This document shows, in pieces, positions 1 through 11,746 of a stretch of 64,000 nucleotides of DNA (the stretch's first letter is position 1; each line of letters opens with the position of its first letter). The DNA is from Mytilus edulis. Taxonomy: Eukaryota > Mollusca > Bivalvia > Mytilida > Mytilidae. A program made the position numbers and the translations under genes. The notes below the pieces were generated by a model that saw only the letters and a list, made by a program, of their open reading frames with translations, was not told where the DNA came from and did no database searches. The stretch is from contig NC_092355.1 in NCBI RefSeq assembly GCF_963676685.1, forward strand, positions 65,479,006 through 65,543,005, given 5' to 3'.

Positions 1-598
1 TGCATAGTCGATCCCATTTCAAAAATAGATATAAATATATATGATCCAATGCCTTATTCAATACATATTTTGAATTGTTCAAAGATGCAAAATATTCTTT
101 GTTTCGCCATGTCTTATCTAATTTAGTTTAAAACAATGTTAAAAATGGCACTCATATAGAATCTTTTTAATCAATAAACGAGATTTGAACAACATAAAAG
201 ACTGCAGTCTTAAGCTTGATATACGCATGTCAAGAGTTTATGACGTCATTGTTACCTCATAACTGACATTTAAAAAAACAAGTGTCTATATATTCTAATC
301 AAATTCGTTTATCAATAGATTTCAAGGATTGACAAATTTGAACATTAGGAATCTTTAGGGAGACAATTAAGGCTTGTTATTGATATATTGTCTTTTTTTT
401 AAATCGGTTGTAAGACATTATGTTTTCGTAAGGTGTTATGATAAATATGAATATGTTCATAAGTGAAATGAAATATTTGTAAGAATATGTCCCTCTTTTA
501 ACTCTCATTGAATTGTCCCATCTGGACGTCAATTGATATGTAAAGATGTTCACAGGTGATTTTAATATGTTGTTATATCTTTCGGATTTAGCTCCAGA
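1..598. other. AT-rich upstream DNA, no gene seen
   Basis: No coding stretch or recognised repeat was found. It is the presumed 5' flank of the Toll-like receptor remnant that begins at 599. No convincing promoter element could be assigned. Confidence 0.5.
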
Positions 599-2731
599 AT
601 GAGAATAAGAGACCTAGCCATCTGGTTATGGCTTAAATTTTATTTGATGCTCGAATATAGGACAGACATTGTCGATTGTGCCAATGATTGTCAGTGTTTA
701 AGTAAACATGTCGTCATTTGTTCAGGTCGAGATTTAAATAATATTCCCAGAATGCCGAACGGAACGCAAGTCGTTGTAATAAACGGGCCATCTAAGTCAC
801 ATCTGGGAAAATGGATTGGTCAATCTTACAGATCATGTTATTACAAAAATTGAGTTTGAAAATAATTTGATTACGTACATACATCCTAATATCTTTAATA
901 AAATGGTATATCTGAAAAGCTTGTACATACGTTATGAAACAAGACTCAACGTGAATATCCTGAAAGTTGCCATCGGTAATATGCCAAAAACTCATCTCAA
1001 GTTTCTTCATTTTCGATCTAATGAATGTTCACGCAATTCCAAAAAAAACTCCCTTAAGACATTGTGGATGGAGGGTAATACAATCTATAGTATGAATTGT
1101 TCCATATTTGCACCTTTGAAAAATCTTAAAAAGCTATACTTACCTGGCAATTCAATATCACGCATCTATGTTAACGGTATACCAAAGACTATCATGGATA
1201 TATACCTAAACAACAATTTGCTGCTTCGAGTTCCTAATTGGTGTGAAGATCATCACATATTATCAAGTGCCTTGCCAGATTTGAGAGTTATAGAAATAAG
1301 TTCTAACAGCATCACTGATATTGGTAAAAATGCATTTTTATGCCTCCCAAGAGTTGAAGTGCTAAACTTGGATGGTATCAACATTGGGAAAATTAGAAGC
1401 AATATATTTGCCTCAATGAAAATGTTGAAAACCTTCACGCTATCAAATATAGGAAGTTCTCTATTTAAAAAGATTGAAGACTACGCTTTTAATAGCTCAT
1501 CTTTGATATCGCTTTCGATGGAACATACAAACTTTCATTTCAATAAGGATAGGTTCAACCCACAAACAATATTTGCATCATCGCCTAATCTTGAATATCT
1601 CAGTTTGACTAATAACTATCTTTCGAACGATGAAACAATATTTTGGAAAATGTTTTCACCTTTAGTTAAATTGAAGAAACTTATACTATCATCAGCTAGT
1701 CTCTCAATTCTTCCTAGATACGTTTTCACCAATTTAAATAACTTGAGGGAGCTGAGTTTAGCTGCAAACAAAATAAGAAGCTGGGGCGATGGTACTGTCA
1801 TATTTCAAAATATGACATCGCTAAAAAAACTTGATCTATCAAATAATCTGATTAAAACCGTAAATAAAACATCATTTCCAAGTAATTTGCTGCATTCAAT
1901 AGGAGGTATTGACCTAAGTAATAATCCGTTTACATGTGACTGTGACCTTTTATGGTTCAGTGATTTTTTAAAGAGCACACCAACTAAATGTATTCGGTAC
2001 CCGTTATCATATAGATGTAATCAACCGTCAGAAATGGTAGGAACTTTGTTGATTTTATTTTTTTTTTAATCCCAGAAAACATGCCCACCGTGGAATCCGT
2101 TGTTTACGATGGCTATATGTATAGCTTGCTTTGGGATAATATTGGTGACGTTAATTGTGTTAGGAATGAAATGTCAAACAAATATCAAAAACTATATCTA
2201 TCTATGGCGAGTACAATCTAGTAGAAAAAAAGGGTTATATCTCTTTAGCAGAAGCTGACGATTATCCGTATCATGCAGGACCCCAGGCTATATCATGCAT
2301 TTGTAGTGTATTGTGACTCAGATCGTTCCTGGGTTCACGAAACTTTTCTTGGAAGAATGGAACAAGAAAAGGGCGTCAAGTTATGCATTCATCATAGGGA
2401 TTTCGATGTTGGCGAATCCATTACCGAAAATATTGACAAATATTTAGAAAGATCTTGGAAAGTTGTAATCATCATATCGAATGAATTTGCGAAAAGTGAA
2501 TGGTGCCAATGGGTAGTTGACGTGGTTCAGGAAAGACGTCGAAGACATGGACGAGATGTTGTCTTGCTTATAATGTTAGAAAGCATTGATTCTAAACATA
2601 TGACAAGGCGACTACGAACACTTTTAGATAGCGCAAGCCCTATAATGTATCAAAGAGGTTTGGGCGAAGTCACTGAGGAAACCATTAGGCGATCCTCCAA
2701 CATCACTACTGTAACAATAATGAAAAACTAA
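599..2731 (+). pseudogene. Toll-like receptor, frameshifted (LRR ectodomain, TM, TIR)
   Basis: Remnant of a transmembrane pattern-recognition receptor that would signal through its cytoplasmic TIR domain. In order: hydrophobic signal-like start at 599, a cysteine-rich LRR N-cap (DCANDCQC), many leucine-rich repeats to about 1930, an LRR C-cap (FTCDCDLLWF), a membrane segment about 2100-2165, and a TIR domain about 2260-2700. TIR box 1 reads HAFVVYCDSDRSWV, box 2 LCIHHRDFDVGE (V where many TLRs have P), and box 3 FAKSEWCQW. The frame is broken by: a 1-nt shift near 781; an in-frame TAA at 2067-2069 beside a poly-T run; a 1-nt shift near 2224-2236; and a 22-nt insertion at 2269-2290. The C-terminus after SASPIMYQ lacks a short block present in the paralogue at 32523-34711 (-). 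Family assignment is firm. Pseudogene status is inferred from four separate lesions; assembly error could explain the 1-nt ones. Confidence 0.9.
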
Positions 2732-3028
2732 CTTTTTTCCGATCCTTACATTTTTTCGACTTTTAACATGATGTCAAGAGTTCAAAAAATGCTGCGAAAG
2801 AGTAACATAATTATCGCTTAGATATCTTCACCTTCATTTACAATGAAGGTCAATTGTGCACTTCTTATATGTCCTTTTTTTAGCATTCAAACAACATATG
2901 TATATGTTGTATGTAGTATACACATCTGAGTAGACTATTATATGGAATGTGACTTAAATCTTAATACTTACTCATTATGATGTCTATCACATCCCCTTAC
3001 TTTTATATAACTAAACACAAATAAGTGT
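2732..3028. other. 3' flank of TLR remnant
   Basis: AT-rich DNA with no gene seen. A homologue of the TLR end continues to about 2731; beyond that nothing is recognisable before the MITE. Confidence 0.4.
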
Positions 3029-3403
3029 TTAAGAGGGTGTCCATGGAAAAACCAGGCAGTGGATGGCACATGACATTTTTTTTTTCAAGACTTTTTCATC
3101 TATTTCATATCACAAATTCATTCTTTCTCAAAGTAATTTTTTTTTATTAACTGCAACAAATAAAGAGGAAATAAAAAGCACTAAAAATTCATTGAAAAGG
3201 GGAGATAACTCTTCATTTTGTACATAATTTTGTTGCATTGTTAGTGAACTTTAATTTTCTGAGCCATCCACTGATGATTAAAAAATATCTTTGACATATG
3301 TATGATATAAACATTGCATTGGAACCAAAAATGTGGGAAAAAAATTATGTTGTGTCTCCCATATCATAGGATTTGCCTGGTATTTACTTGGACAGCCTCT
3401 TAA
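3029..3403. mobile_element. TTAA-flanked MITE with ~30-bp inverted ends
   Basis: The left end reads TTAAGAGGGTGTCCATGG and the right end is its near reverse complement (GGACAGCCTCTTAA). The inner parts AACCAGGCA and TGCCTGGT also pair. TTAA at both ends (3029-3032 and 3400-3403) looks like a 4-bp target duplication, as in piggyBac-class elements. It has no coding capacity, so it would be mobilised in trans. The superfamily call is inference from the target site. Confidence 0.65.
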
Positions 3404-3769
3404 TTGTTATAATTTTGCATTGTTGTTTACTATAATTACGTATCTGGATGTTTATAGAACGCAATATGACTATGAATTTAAGAACAGCAACCAATGAACC
3501 AATTCTTTGCTTTGGTTTGGCATATTTTTTGTAATGAATTGATACATCATATCTTTCCTTCCTTTTCCATTATATATGTATGTCACTGTTGCTAAGGAAG
3601 TTCTTTATTGGCGGAAACAACCTAGATTTCTCAAATATAAATATCAAAGGGCCCTGCTTGTTTTCATCTTTTGTATTTAAAATTAACAACATCTTATTTA
3701 TTTAAAAATTAACCCTTTCAGCATCTTAAAGAATTGAGGATGGAAACAGTTGTATGTCAAAGAGACAAA

Positions 3770-4025
3770 ATTCAGTGGTTGTTATTTATTGCTGTGTTAC
3801 ATGAATGTAATTGTTTTTCATTCATTTATTTTTTGTAAATCGGCTTTTAGTTTTCTCGTTTGAATTGTTTTACATTTGTCTTTTCAATGCCATTTATAGC
3901 TAACTATATGCAGTTTCTACTTTGCTCTTTGTTGAACGTACAATAACCTATAGCTGTTGTTTTCGGTGTCATTTGGTCTCTTGAGAAGAGTTGTCTTATT
4001 AGCAATCATACCACATCTTCTGTTT
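3770..4025 (+). repeat. Mussel SINE-like interspersed repeat, copy 1
   Basis: It ends in the recurrent tail 'aatcataccacatcttct', also seen at 9260-9515 (+), 37083-37430 (-) and in each triplicated unit (-). The head 'cagtggttgttatttatt' and internal 'tagctaactatatgc' also recur. It is non-coding. No pol III A/B boxes were confirmed, so the SINE label is tentative. Confidence 0.6.
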
Positions 4026-7000
4026 TATAATAACAAAGAACAAAAATTAGCCCAAGGCCACAAATTGATCTTAAAGACAGGGAGAAAATACTGAAACTGG
4101 AAGAGGGCTTTACCTGTCCTCTAAACAAATATATATACAAGTTCAGCAAAATAAATGCCACATGCATTCTAGGGATTGTTGTGATGAGTTAACTAAATAA
4201 ACCTAAACGAAATGTGTTTTTATTGCAAATATGGAAATAGGAAAGAAGTCACAATCATAAAAACTAGATTCGATATGATGATTACAAATCTTGACTTAAA
4301 AATAGCAAACAATAAAGCTGTCGCAAAACCTTTTCATGTCTACAGTAATCAATCAATGTCATATTGCAATTTCTATTTTGATTTGTGAGTCAGGAAATTA
4401 CCACAAATTCTTAAGATTCTGAAAAGGCAAAGCTATATCACGATTTGTTTTTAAATCCATTGTTTCGGATTAAAGTAGTGATCTTCTTGTGCAGTTTTTT
4501 TTTTAAAGAAATCGAAATTCCTATAACACCAAGGATCAAAGGCAATGCCAACTTTATCTTTAACAATGATTCAAATAACATAATATAAAATTCACAATTT
4601 ATTTTTCTGTCACGTCAGTATCTGCAGCCTTGGTTCTGGTGCTGATGAATTATGCATTTGTTTTTCAAGTGCCTGATATTCATCTGTCAGAGTATTACGA
4701 GATTCAAAGCTCTGGTTAAGGTCAGATGCCTCCATTCCTTCAATATGTGTAAAGTGGTGTTTTTTAAAAGTGGCAATTTCATTCCATTTAAAGCACAAAC
4801 ACATTGAAGAATTGCGACTGACAAGAAGAAATATTATTCAATCTAACAGATTATAATTTTCTATAAAACTAGAGTTATTTCCCTTACCCCATCACAAAGA
4901 CATCATTTATACTACATATTTTTATTTGTTTTTAAGTTCTTTACTTTATGAAACCGTCATCAAACAATCAATGAAATGAGTTGCACCTTATTTATTGATT
5001 GTATATTGATAAGGGTAATTAGAGAAAGAAGGTGAAAAAAATCATTAAACCATTAAAAATAGACAGGTCCAAAGTTTCTCCTTCCTTGATATGAATGTTA
5101 TAAGTTATGTTGTACTGCTTTTGTTGTTAGGACGGATACCTGATATCCTTTGTTTTTCTTTTATTTGTTTGATTACAGAAAAATGAAGATACTCGATGCA
5201 GGCTAAAGTAATTTTGTTAAGACGACTTTTACTGTAATCGAGGAACAATTTCCGGATTTCTTTTAACATATTACATATTTCAGATGTTATCATGTAATTA
5301 GTTGTTTTGGAGCATTTTTCGTTCTGTTGTAGACATCTGACTGTTTTTCAATATGGCTTGGCATAATCCACGTCAGATGGACACATTTTAAATTTTCACT
5401 TGAAGAACAGTTCAAAAGACTTTTCTGGCATCTAAAAAACACGATTTTTAAGACAACAAGGTTACGCATCAAGTAATACTTTAGGATGATCATATACGTA
5501 TGGTACATGTCAACAGTACCGAGAATTTTGCGTCGGAATTTTACCCTTGCCAAGTCCATAAAATGTAAACATGCATAATCATAAAATCTATGATACTACC
5601 GAACGATCAATACAACGATCAATACAAATCGTTTAAAAAACCGGATTCATGATACATGTGATATCCCTCACAAAAAAAAATGTTAGAAAGAATCTGGAAA
5701 TTGTTCCTCAATTGAAGTCAAGTCGTACTTACATTTAAATATCTGGAGAGTTTCTATGTCAATTGAGCTGTCGATGGTTGTCTTTTAGAGCACATTCAGA
5801 ATATCAAGCTGGAACTCGGTGTCCGCTTTATTTAGACCAAAACCAGAAAGCTCCATAACCTGCTCGGAATGATTCTACTGCAGGCTAAACTGTGTTGTAT
5901 GAAAATTCAAATATCAGAAGAATTGATCATCACCTATTTGATCACGAATCCGTTTCCTCTTACATTTGCTAATTAAAAGCAACCGATAGAGAAAAGAACA
6001 AATCCGGGTTACAAACTAAAACTGAGGAAGACGCATCAAACATAAGAGAACTACGACACAACAGAAACACAACATTAAAATGTAACACACATAGAAGCGA
6101 ACTATATTATAACAATGGCCATTTCCATGACTTGGTACAGGGCATTTAAGAAATTCCTAGACATCGTTAGCTATGATATGTATCTATGTCTTATCTTACT
6201 TGTGGTCAATAAAAACCAGCATTACAATGTGTACGCATGACTCGTGTTTCGTATACAAAAAACCGGTCAGTGACACTCGAATAAAATAAGTAAAAAAGGC
6301 CAGATGACGCACGACGTTTAAAATCAATCAAGACAATGTCATTGACATCAAGAGATCATGCATGTGTTACGATAATTGATCATGAAACGATTAGGAAATT
6401 TTGTAGTATATTTGGAATGTCACAATGGCTTCAAGTGTCAATTTCCAGAGAATGTTTTATCATTATTCATGTTATTCACGTCTCAGTCATTACTACTGAA
6501 ATATCTCGCGAGATCAACTTTTGTTTATCCGTCATTTGGCATATTTTCCTACGGATCGTATACAAAGCCCTTTCATAAACAGTAAACAAACAAAACGCTG
6601 TTAAATAACCGTCGGTAAACAACTATTTGGTTCGGATCTCATTCGTCCAATGGTAAAGTGTAAAAGAATGCGTGTTTTTGTCCGAAGATATATGAGGACA
6701 ATATTATCTGAGGTGTTGGACATTTGCCCATCATTTAACTGTCAATATACAGGCTCTCTAGCTAGACGCGGTCCCCAAATGCAATCGCTGTGAACAAACC
6801 ATCCTCAAATACATACGGTGACTCATACGCAATATAAATCTACGCAGCTGTAACAACCAACTCATACATTTAGGTACCTGTGTCGGTCGTTAAATAACTA
6901 TCTCACATTACATGCTGCATGCATGCATGTTGATTGAATGTTTTTCTTAACTCAAAATGTTTTAAAGACTGAGAGATCAGAAATGTCAATTCATAATCAT

Positions 7001-8310
7001 GGAATCTGTTTTTTTTTTACGTTTTTAATTAGATTATCACTGCTGAGCCTGTTGAGATGCATTAGGCGTACACAATGTCAATCCTGGTATCTATAGTGAG
7101 ATTACACGTTCTTGATTTATTTGGATTTAGTATTTATTTCTTCAATATGAATCCAATTAAAAACCGTATAACTATGCAGAAAGGTTTATGATTATCATTG
7201 TTGCATGTGTTTGCATTTTTCCAAATAGCAGCAATAAATTCACATGAAAATGCTGCAGTTTTCAGAACCTTTCACATACATTTCTGAAACTATGGTATAC
7301 AGATGCTTACGGTCAGTCAGACATTAGAAATATCTTGGATACTATGAAGACAAACAGTGTTGTTCGCACGAAAATTCATTTCATAGTACAGTGTAATATA
7401 AAGCGTGTTTCGTCAGGAAATATATAATTACTGTATTATTCCAGCTGTTGGATAATTGTCCATTATTATGTAACTGCCGTAAAATGTTGGTCCTGATCTT
7501 TCGTATTATATCAACGACTGCGTCAAATATGTTTTGTACAAGTTGACATAGACATATATAACGGGCTCCCTATTATCTTAACTATACATTTTATAGATAT
7601 CAAGATTGAAATTGAGTAGGCCAGACGTGTTTGTCGTCTAGTAACGTTTGAATCAAAAATGTTAAGAAAATGTCTGTGTTGATGAATGGACATATGTGAT
7701 CAGTCACCCTTCAGAACAATTTGGTAGAATTAGAAAGATGAAAAATTAAAGGAAGTTTGCTTCTCAGTTTCAAAATAATTAACTTTTAAAAAACTTGTTT
7801 ATATGTGATAGTTGATAGGAATAAAAAAAAGCAAGTTAAAATTATGTAGGTCAATGTGTTTCGAGATATATCAGTCATTGAAATTTTGTCGGCAAAATAT
7901 TCTCACTTGACTTTTCATAGATTTATCATTTAAAAGTTTGAGTTCTCAAAAACTACTAAAAATATTTTTTTTTTTTTACAGATGGCTTATCATTATACAT
8001 GTTAAAGATTTATAAAAAGAAAATTCGGGGTCAATGGTCAAGTTTTCTAAAAAGGCATTCAAATTGATAAACCCAGAGTATTCCAAAATTTGACAAAATC
8101 CCAATACATGACAAGCTAACTTCCTTAATGGTTATATGTTTAGTCATACATCAAACTTGTTTGTTCGATGTATGATTACTTGTTTTTTGTTTATAAGTCT
8201 TTTGATCGAGTTCAGCAGTTTCAATTGATATTTTATTGTGTTTATTTATTTTGAAACGTCACACTTATATCGCAGGTTAGGGATATTTTGGCACCCGAAT
8301 AAACTTTTTA
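4026..8310. other. Gene-free AT-rich interval
   Basis: No recognisable protein homology. Short open frames at 4610-4804 (-), 5290-5559 (-) and 6336-6578 (+) match nothing known to me. A decayed hammerhead copy is listed separately at 6215-6285. The sequence 'gcatgcatgcatg' near 6920 is a short tetranucleotide run. Confidence 0.45.
6215..6285 (-). repeat. Decayed family A hammerhead element fragment
   Basis: On the minus strand it keeps the order of family A: stem I strand, CTGACCG in place of CTGATGA, a GT...AC stem II remnant, GAAA, CACGAG in place of the CGCGCG hexamer, then TC and a tail resembling 'taatcctggt'. Loss of the essential G8 and A9 predicts no activity. Confidence 0.55.
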
Positions 8311-8713
8311 AGGCGTACTAAATTATAATCCTGGTATCTTTTATAACTATTTACACCACTGGGTCGTTGCCACTGCTGGTGGACGTTTCGTCTCCGAGGG
8401 TATCACTAGCCCATTAGTCAACTCTTTGGTTTTGACATGAATATCAATAATGTGGTCTTTATAAATTTCCTGTTTACAAAACTTTTAATTTTTCAAAAAA
8501 AACTAAGGAATTTTTTTATCTAAGGCATAGACTACCTTAGCTGTATTTGGCACAACTTTTTGGAATTTTGAATCCTCAATGCTCTTCAACTTTGTACATG
8601 TTTGGCTTTATAAATATTTTGATATGACCGTCACTGATGAGTCTTATGTAGAAGAAACGCGCGTCTGGCGTACTTAATAATAATCTTGATACCTTTAATA
8701 ACTATTAACCCAC
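8311..8713 (+). mobile_element. Family A hammerhead retroelement, one monomer plus ~48 nt
   Basis: A unit of about 355 nt runs from 8311 to the predicted cleavage site at 8665/8666, then repeats its own first ~48 nt to about 8713 ('ggcgtact...'), so it is slightly more than one monomer. It starts with 'aggcgtac', the sequence expected just 3' of ribozyme cleavage. Next come a structured block (8360-8414, possible pseudoknot), a decayed hairpin (8417-8435), about 200 nt of linker and the ribozyme (8628-8671). It has no ORF. The layout suits insertion from self-cleaved RNA. No clear target-site duplication was identified. Confidence 0.75.
8628..8671 (+). ncRNA. Type I hammerhead ribozyme, family A (weakened)
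   Basis: Stem I strands CCGTCA (8628-8633) and TGGCGT (8666-8671) pair over 5 of 6 positions. The core CTGATGA (8634-8640) and GAAA (8654-8657) are intact. Stem III is the self-complementary CGCGCG (8658-8663), followed by TC, with cleavage expected after 8665. Stem II (8641-8653) has an A in place of the usual closing C, so the first pair next to the core is lost. Activity is probably reduced. Confidence 0.75.
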
Positions 8714-9259
8714 TGCATTTTTATCCACCTATTTTAAGTCCGCAGCTTGTTGTTCAATAGTTGTTGTTTGTTGACGAGGTTCATACGTCATGTAAGTGTT
8801 TCTCATTTCTTTTTTTTTTTTCATCAAGTTAGGCCATTGGTTTTTCCGTTTGTATTTTTTAACATATCCGGTCATTGTTGGGGCCCTTTGTAGCTTGCTG
8901 TTTTGTCTAAATCAAGGATTCGTATTAAAGGCCGTGCGGGGACCTGTAATTGTTTATTTTTTTTATATATTGAGACTTGGATGGAGAGTTTTCTGATTGG
9001 CACTAATACCTTATCGTCTTATTTATAATGAAAATCCTCCAACACAACTACGATAAGGACAGTTCAACAGTTCACTTAAGTAAAATTGAAAACACCAACC
9101 CACCAACGTCTTACTCAAGTGAATCGTAGAGTAATGAGTTCCTGCCAAAATTTCAAAATCACATCAGTCTACATGTGAATTTTTGCAAGTTAGAAGCCGG
9201 TAATAAATTGCATCTGTTGCCGACGAAATAAAATTAGCAGAATGTTGTTTAGAAGCCTG

Positions 9260-9515
9260 CAATTCAGTGGTTGTCGTTTGGTTATTTGTTAAATATTCGT
9301 TTTTCGTTCATCTTTTCATATAAATAAGGCCATTTCTTTTCTTGATTGAATTGTTTTACATCGTTATTCCGGGGCCTTTGATAGCTGACTATTCGATATG
9401 GTATTTTCTCATTGTTGAAGGCCATACGGTAACCTATTGTTGTTAATTTCTGTGTCATGTTTGTCTCTATGTGGAGAGTTGTCTCATTGACAATCATACC
9501 ACATCTTCGTTTTTA
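9260..9515 (+). repeat. Mussel SINE-like interspersed repeat, copy 2
   Basis: Same family as 3770-4025. It carries 'cagtggttgtcgtttg', 'tttgatagctgactattc', 'gttgaaggccatacggtaac' and the tail 'aatcataccacatcttcg'. Open frames inside it on either strand are shadows of the repeat. Confidence 0.7.
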
Positions 9516-9764
9516 TATTGACAACGAAAAATTGTACATATCAGTAATGTTGTCATCTGCGACACATGTTTGACATAACGGTAAACCAAAATGATATCGA
9601 TGTTTGTAAAATGTTACAAAGTCAAAAGAAAAGGAATAACTGGTTGCTAAATGTTCAGTGGCAAACATTTCATGCATTTTTAAGACGAAACAGAATATTT
9701 TGGACAACATGGACACGGATTATACCTAGCTGTGCTTTAAATTATCCCTTCAAATATTTAACGG

Positions 9765-10130
9765 CCAACATTACGAGTTAGTTGACTGTTATGGAAAATC
9801 AGATAACAGATGTCAAATGATATCTTCCAAAAATGGTAACAACAATCCTGAGCTCTTTTCAAGACTGTAACCTACTGAATTAGACTTACCATCGGGTTTG
9901 TATTTATTACAGAATACAACGAGGGTCACATGTGGAGCAGGATCTGATTACCCTTCTGGAACGTCTGAGGTCACTAAGTGCTTAGAGTTCGTGTTGTTCG
10001 GTCTCCATATTTCCATTTTTTGTTTTCTTTAATACTGTTTATCTTGTTGTCGTTTTTCGTTTTTTTCATGGCATTGTAAGTTTGTTTCTGACTTGTGAGT
10101 TTGAATATACCTTTGGACTCGTTCACCTCT
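9765..10130 (+). mobile_element. Penelope-like element 3' end, degraded
   Basis: The first part reads like the conserved HELVDRYG...SQM region of the PLE protein found at 60046-60692, with substitutions (HELVDCYG). The shared 3' tail follows: 'catgtggagcaggatctg', then 'cccttctggaacg', then 'gagttcgtgttgtt', ending in T-rich DNA. It is severely 5'-truncated. Confidence 0.65.
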
Positions 10131-11746
10131 CTTTCAGCTGTTAAATTCCTGTGTCTTGACGCAACACTTTATGTTTGTCAAAGTTATTGGGTTACCGTCT
10201 CGTGACATTTGGCATTTATTTTAATGATCATTATTTCCCAATTTGGATGAATTTTGCATATTCCATTTGAGAAAGGTAAGCATGCTGCATGTTCCGTTGG
10301 AAAAGAAAAGATGAAAAATGAAAAGAAGTTATAATTCAAAGTGAAATTTATTCGTCAGAAAAATGGTCAAAAACCCGTTTTCCTGTTCAATTCCATTCTA
10401 ATATTCAGGTACTAAGCTTACGTATATGTATAAATCAATAAAAATTTTAACAAACAACACCGATATTAAATAAGAGGTTCTTAAGAGACTATGTCGCTCA
10501 CCTTTCATATTCAGCAAAAGACACACTCAGACATTGCAGACGAGAATACCATAAATGAAAAAAAAAAATAGTCTTTTAGTCTTGTATTGCTAATCCTTGA
10601 GATCTGTTTGGTTGCTCTCTATCTTCATAATCTTATTCCGCTTTTTCACTAAACACAAAAGAGGGTAAACAACTCCTATATAGAGTAACAGTCTTCTAAT
10701 TATACTAGCAGTTTTATCTCTATCTATCATAGTTTTCAAGTTAAAGGCAAAACACCAACAAGTGGTATAATTAAGGGCAATAACACCTCCGAGAAATTGT
10801 CTGACAATTCTTGACGTATTGTAAATCAACTTATGTTTCGCGAGTACTTTATTTCGCGTTTCACTGTTTCTAGTACACTCCCTGGCTTGTTTTTTTTCGC
10901 GATTTTCTAATATACTAGATGTTGTTAAATAAGGAAAGATCCAAATTATACATATTCGTGACGATTTGTATTTGTGATAATTTTTCATTCGAGCAAATCG
11001 CAAAATAATAGCTCGAGAAAATAAGTTGATACAGAATATGGATAATTGTTGTTCGTTCGTTTAATGGGTTTGTGCTTTTGATTTTGCCATTTGATAACGG
11101 AGTTTCTGTTTTGAAGTTTCCTCGGATTTCAATATTTTTTTTGATTTTAAAAGTACAAACCAAGCTTGACTTCAAGTATTCAATTGACAGATATACTGAA
11201 AATTGAAACAAAAAAGAAAAAAAATCCATAAACATGATAAATAAAGTTATACATTTTCAGTTTTTAAAACTTTTCCACAAATATAAGTATTATTTTTTAT
11301 TGGCCGTTTATCGACAAGAAAACATTTTTTACAATATACTTAATTATTACATTAAATTTAACATAAAAAATTTAAAGTGAACTATTTACAATTGTGTTTA
11401 TCTTATTATTGACTGAAGTGTGTGATTTATCATGTATTAAATGTTTTTCAACAGAATAATTTTTCGTTCGAGTTTTATCGCCACTGACAGATAAATCATA
11501 ATAACAAAATCAATAGTTTAGATTTAAGACGTTCTAATCTTGACCTTTTAACGCACAATTTTGCAGTGATAATTATTCCAAGGCAAACATCTTTTCTTCT
11601 AATGTCTAACTACGTTCTTACTATTCGGTAAGGGACTTGATTCATCTGCAGTTATCCATATCTTTATGTTTAAATGCTTCATAACCATATCTTTCACAAA
11701 GTTCTATTTGAAATTTTGAAATGAACGAGCTCCAGTATTTTGGAGA
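10131..11746. other. Intergenic DNA with old repeats
   Basis: No gene is supported. The segment 10640-10830 resembles a common bivalve interspersed repeat with 'taagggcaataac' and 'tttatctctatctat'. Segments around 10840-11000 contain 'ttcgcga' motifs. Two overlapping minus-strand open frames here (10590-11003 and 10915-11235) lie in this repeat DNA and show no family signature. Confidence 0.45.

Noticed and set aside
2037..2076. Possible mini-intron (GT...poly-T...CAG) in the first TLR
   Set aside because: It would be about 38 nt, below usual intron size, and would shift the frame. The sequence on both sides is already in one frame, and the paralogue has coding sequence of similar length here. 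A local stop-bearing change is simpler.
7395..7425. GACGAAACACGC on the minus strand as a hammerhead remnant
   Set aside because: There is no CTGANGA and no stem II upstream; the match is too short to separate from chance.
8666..8672. Reading the hammerhead with cleavage at GGCGTA and a looped stem III
   Set aside because: That folding leaves stem I with no pairing in any copy. Cleavage after GCGTC gives five to six stem I pairs in the best copies and fits the compensatory changes between families.
10590..11235. Two overlapping minus-strand frames of 137 and 106 codons
   Set aside because: They lie in old interspersed-repeat DNA, overlap each other in different frames and show no domain signature.
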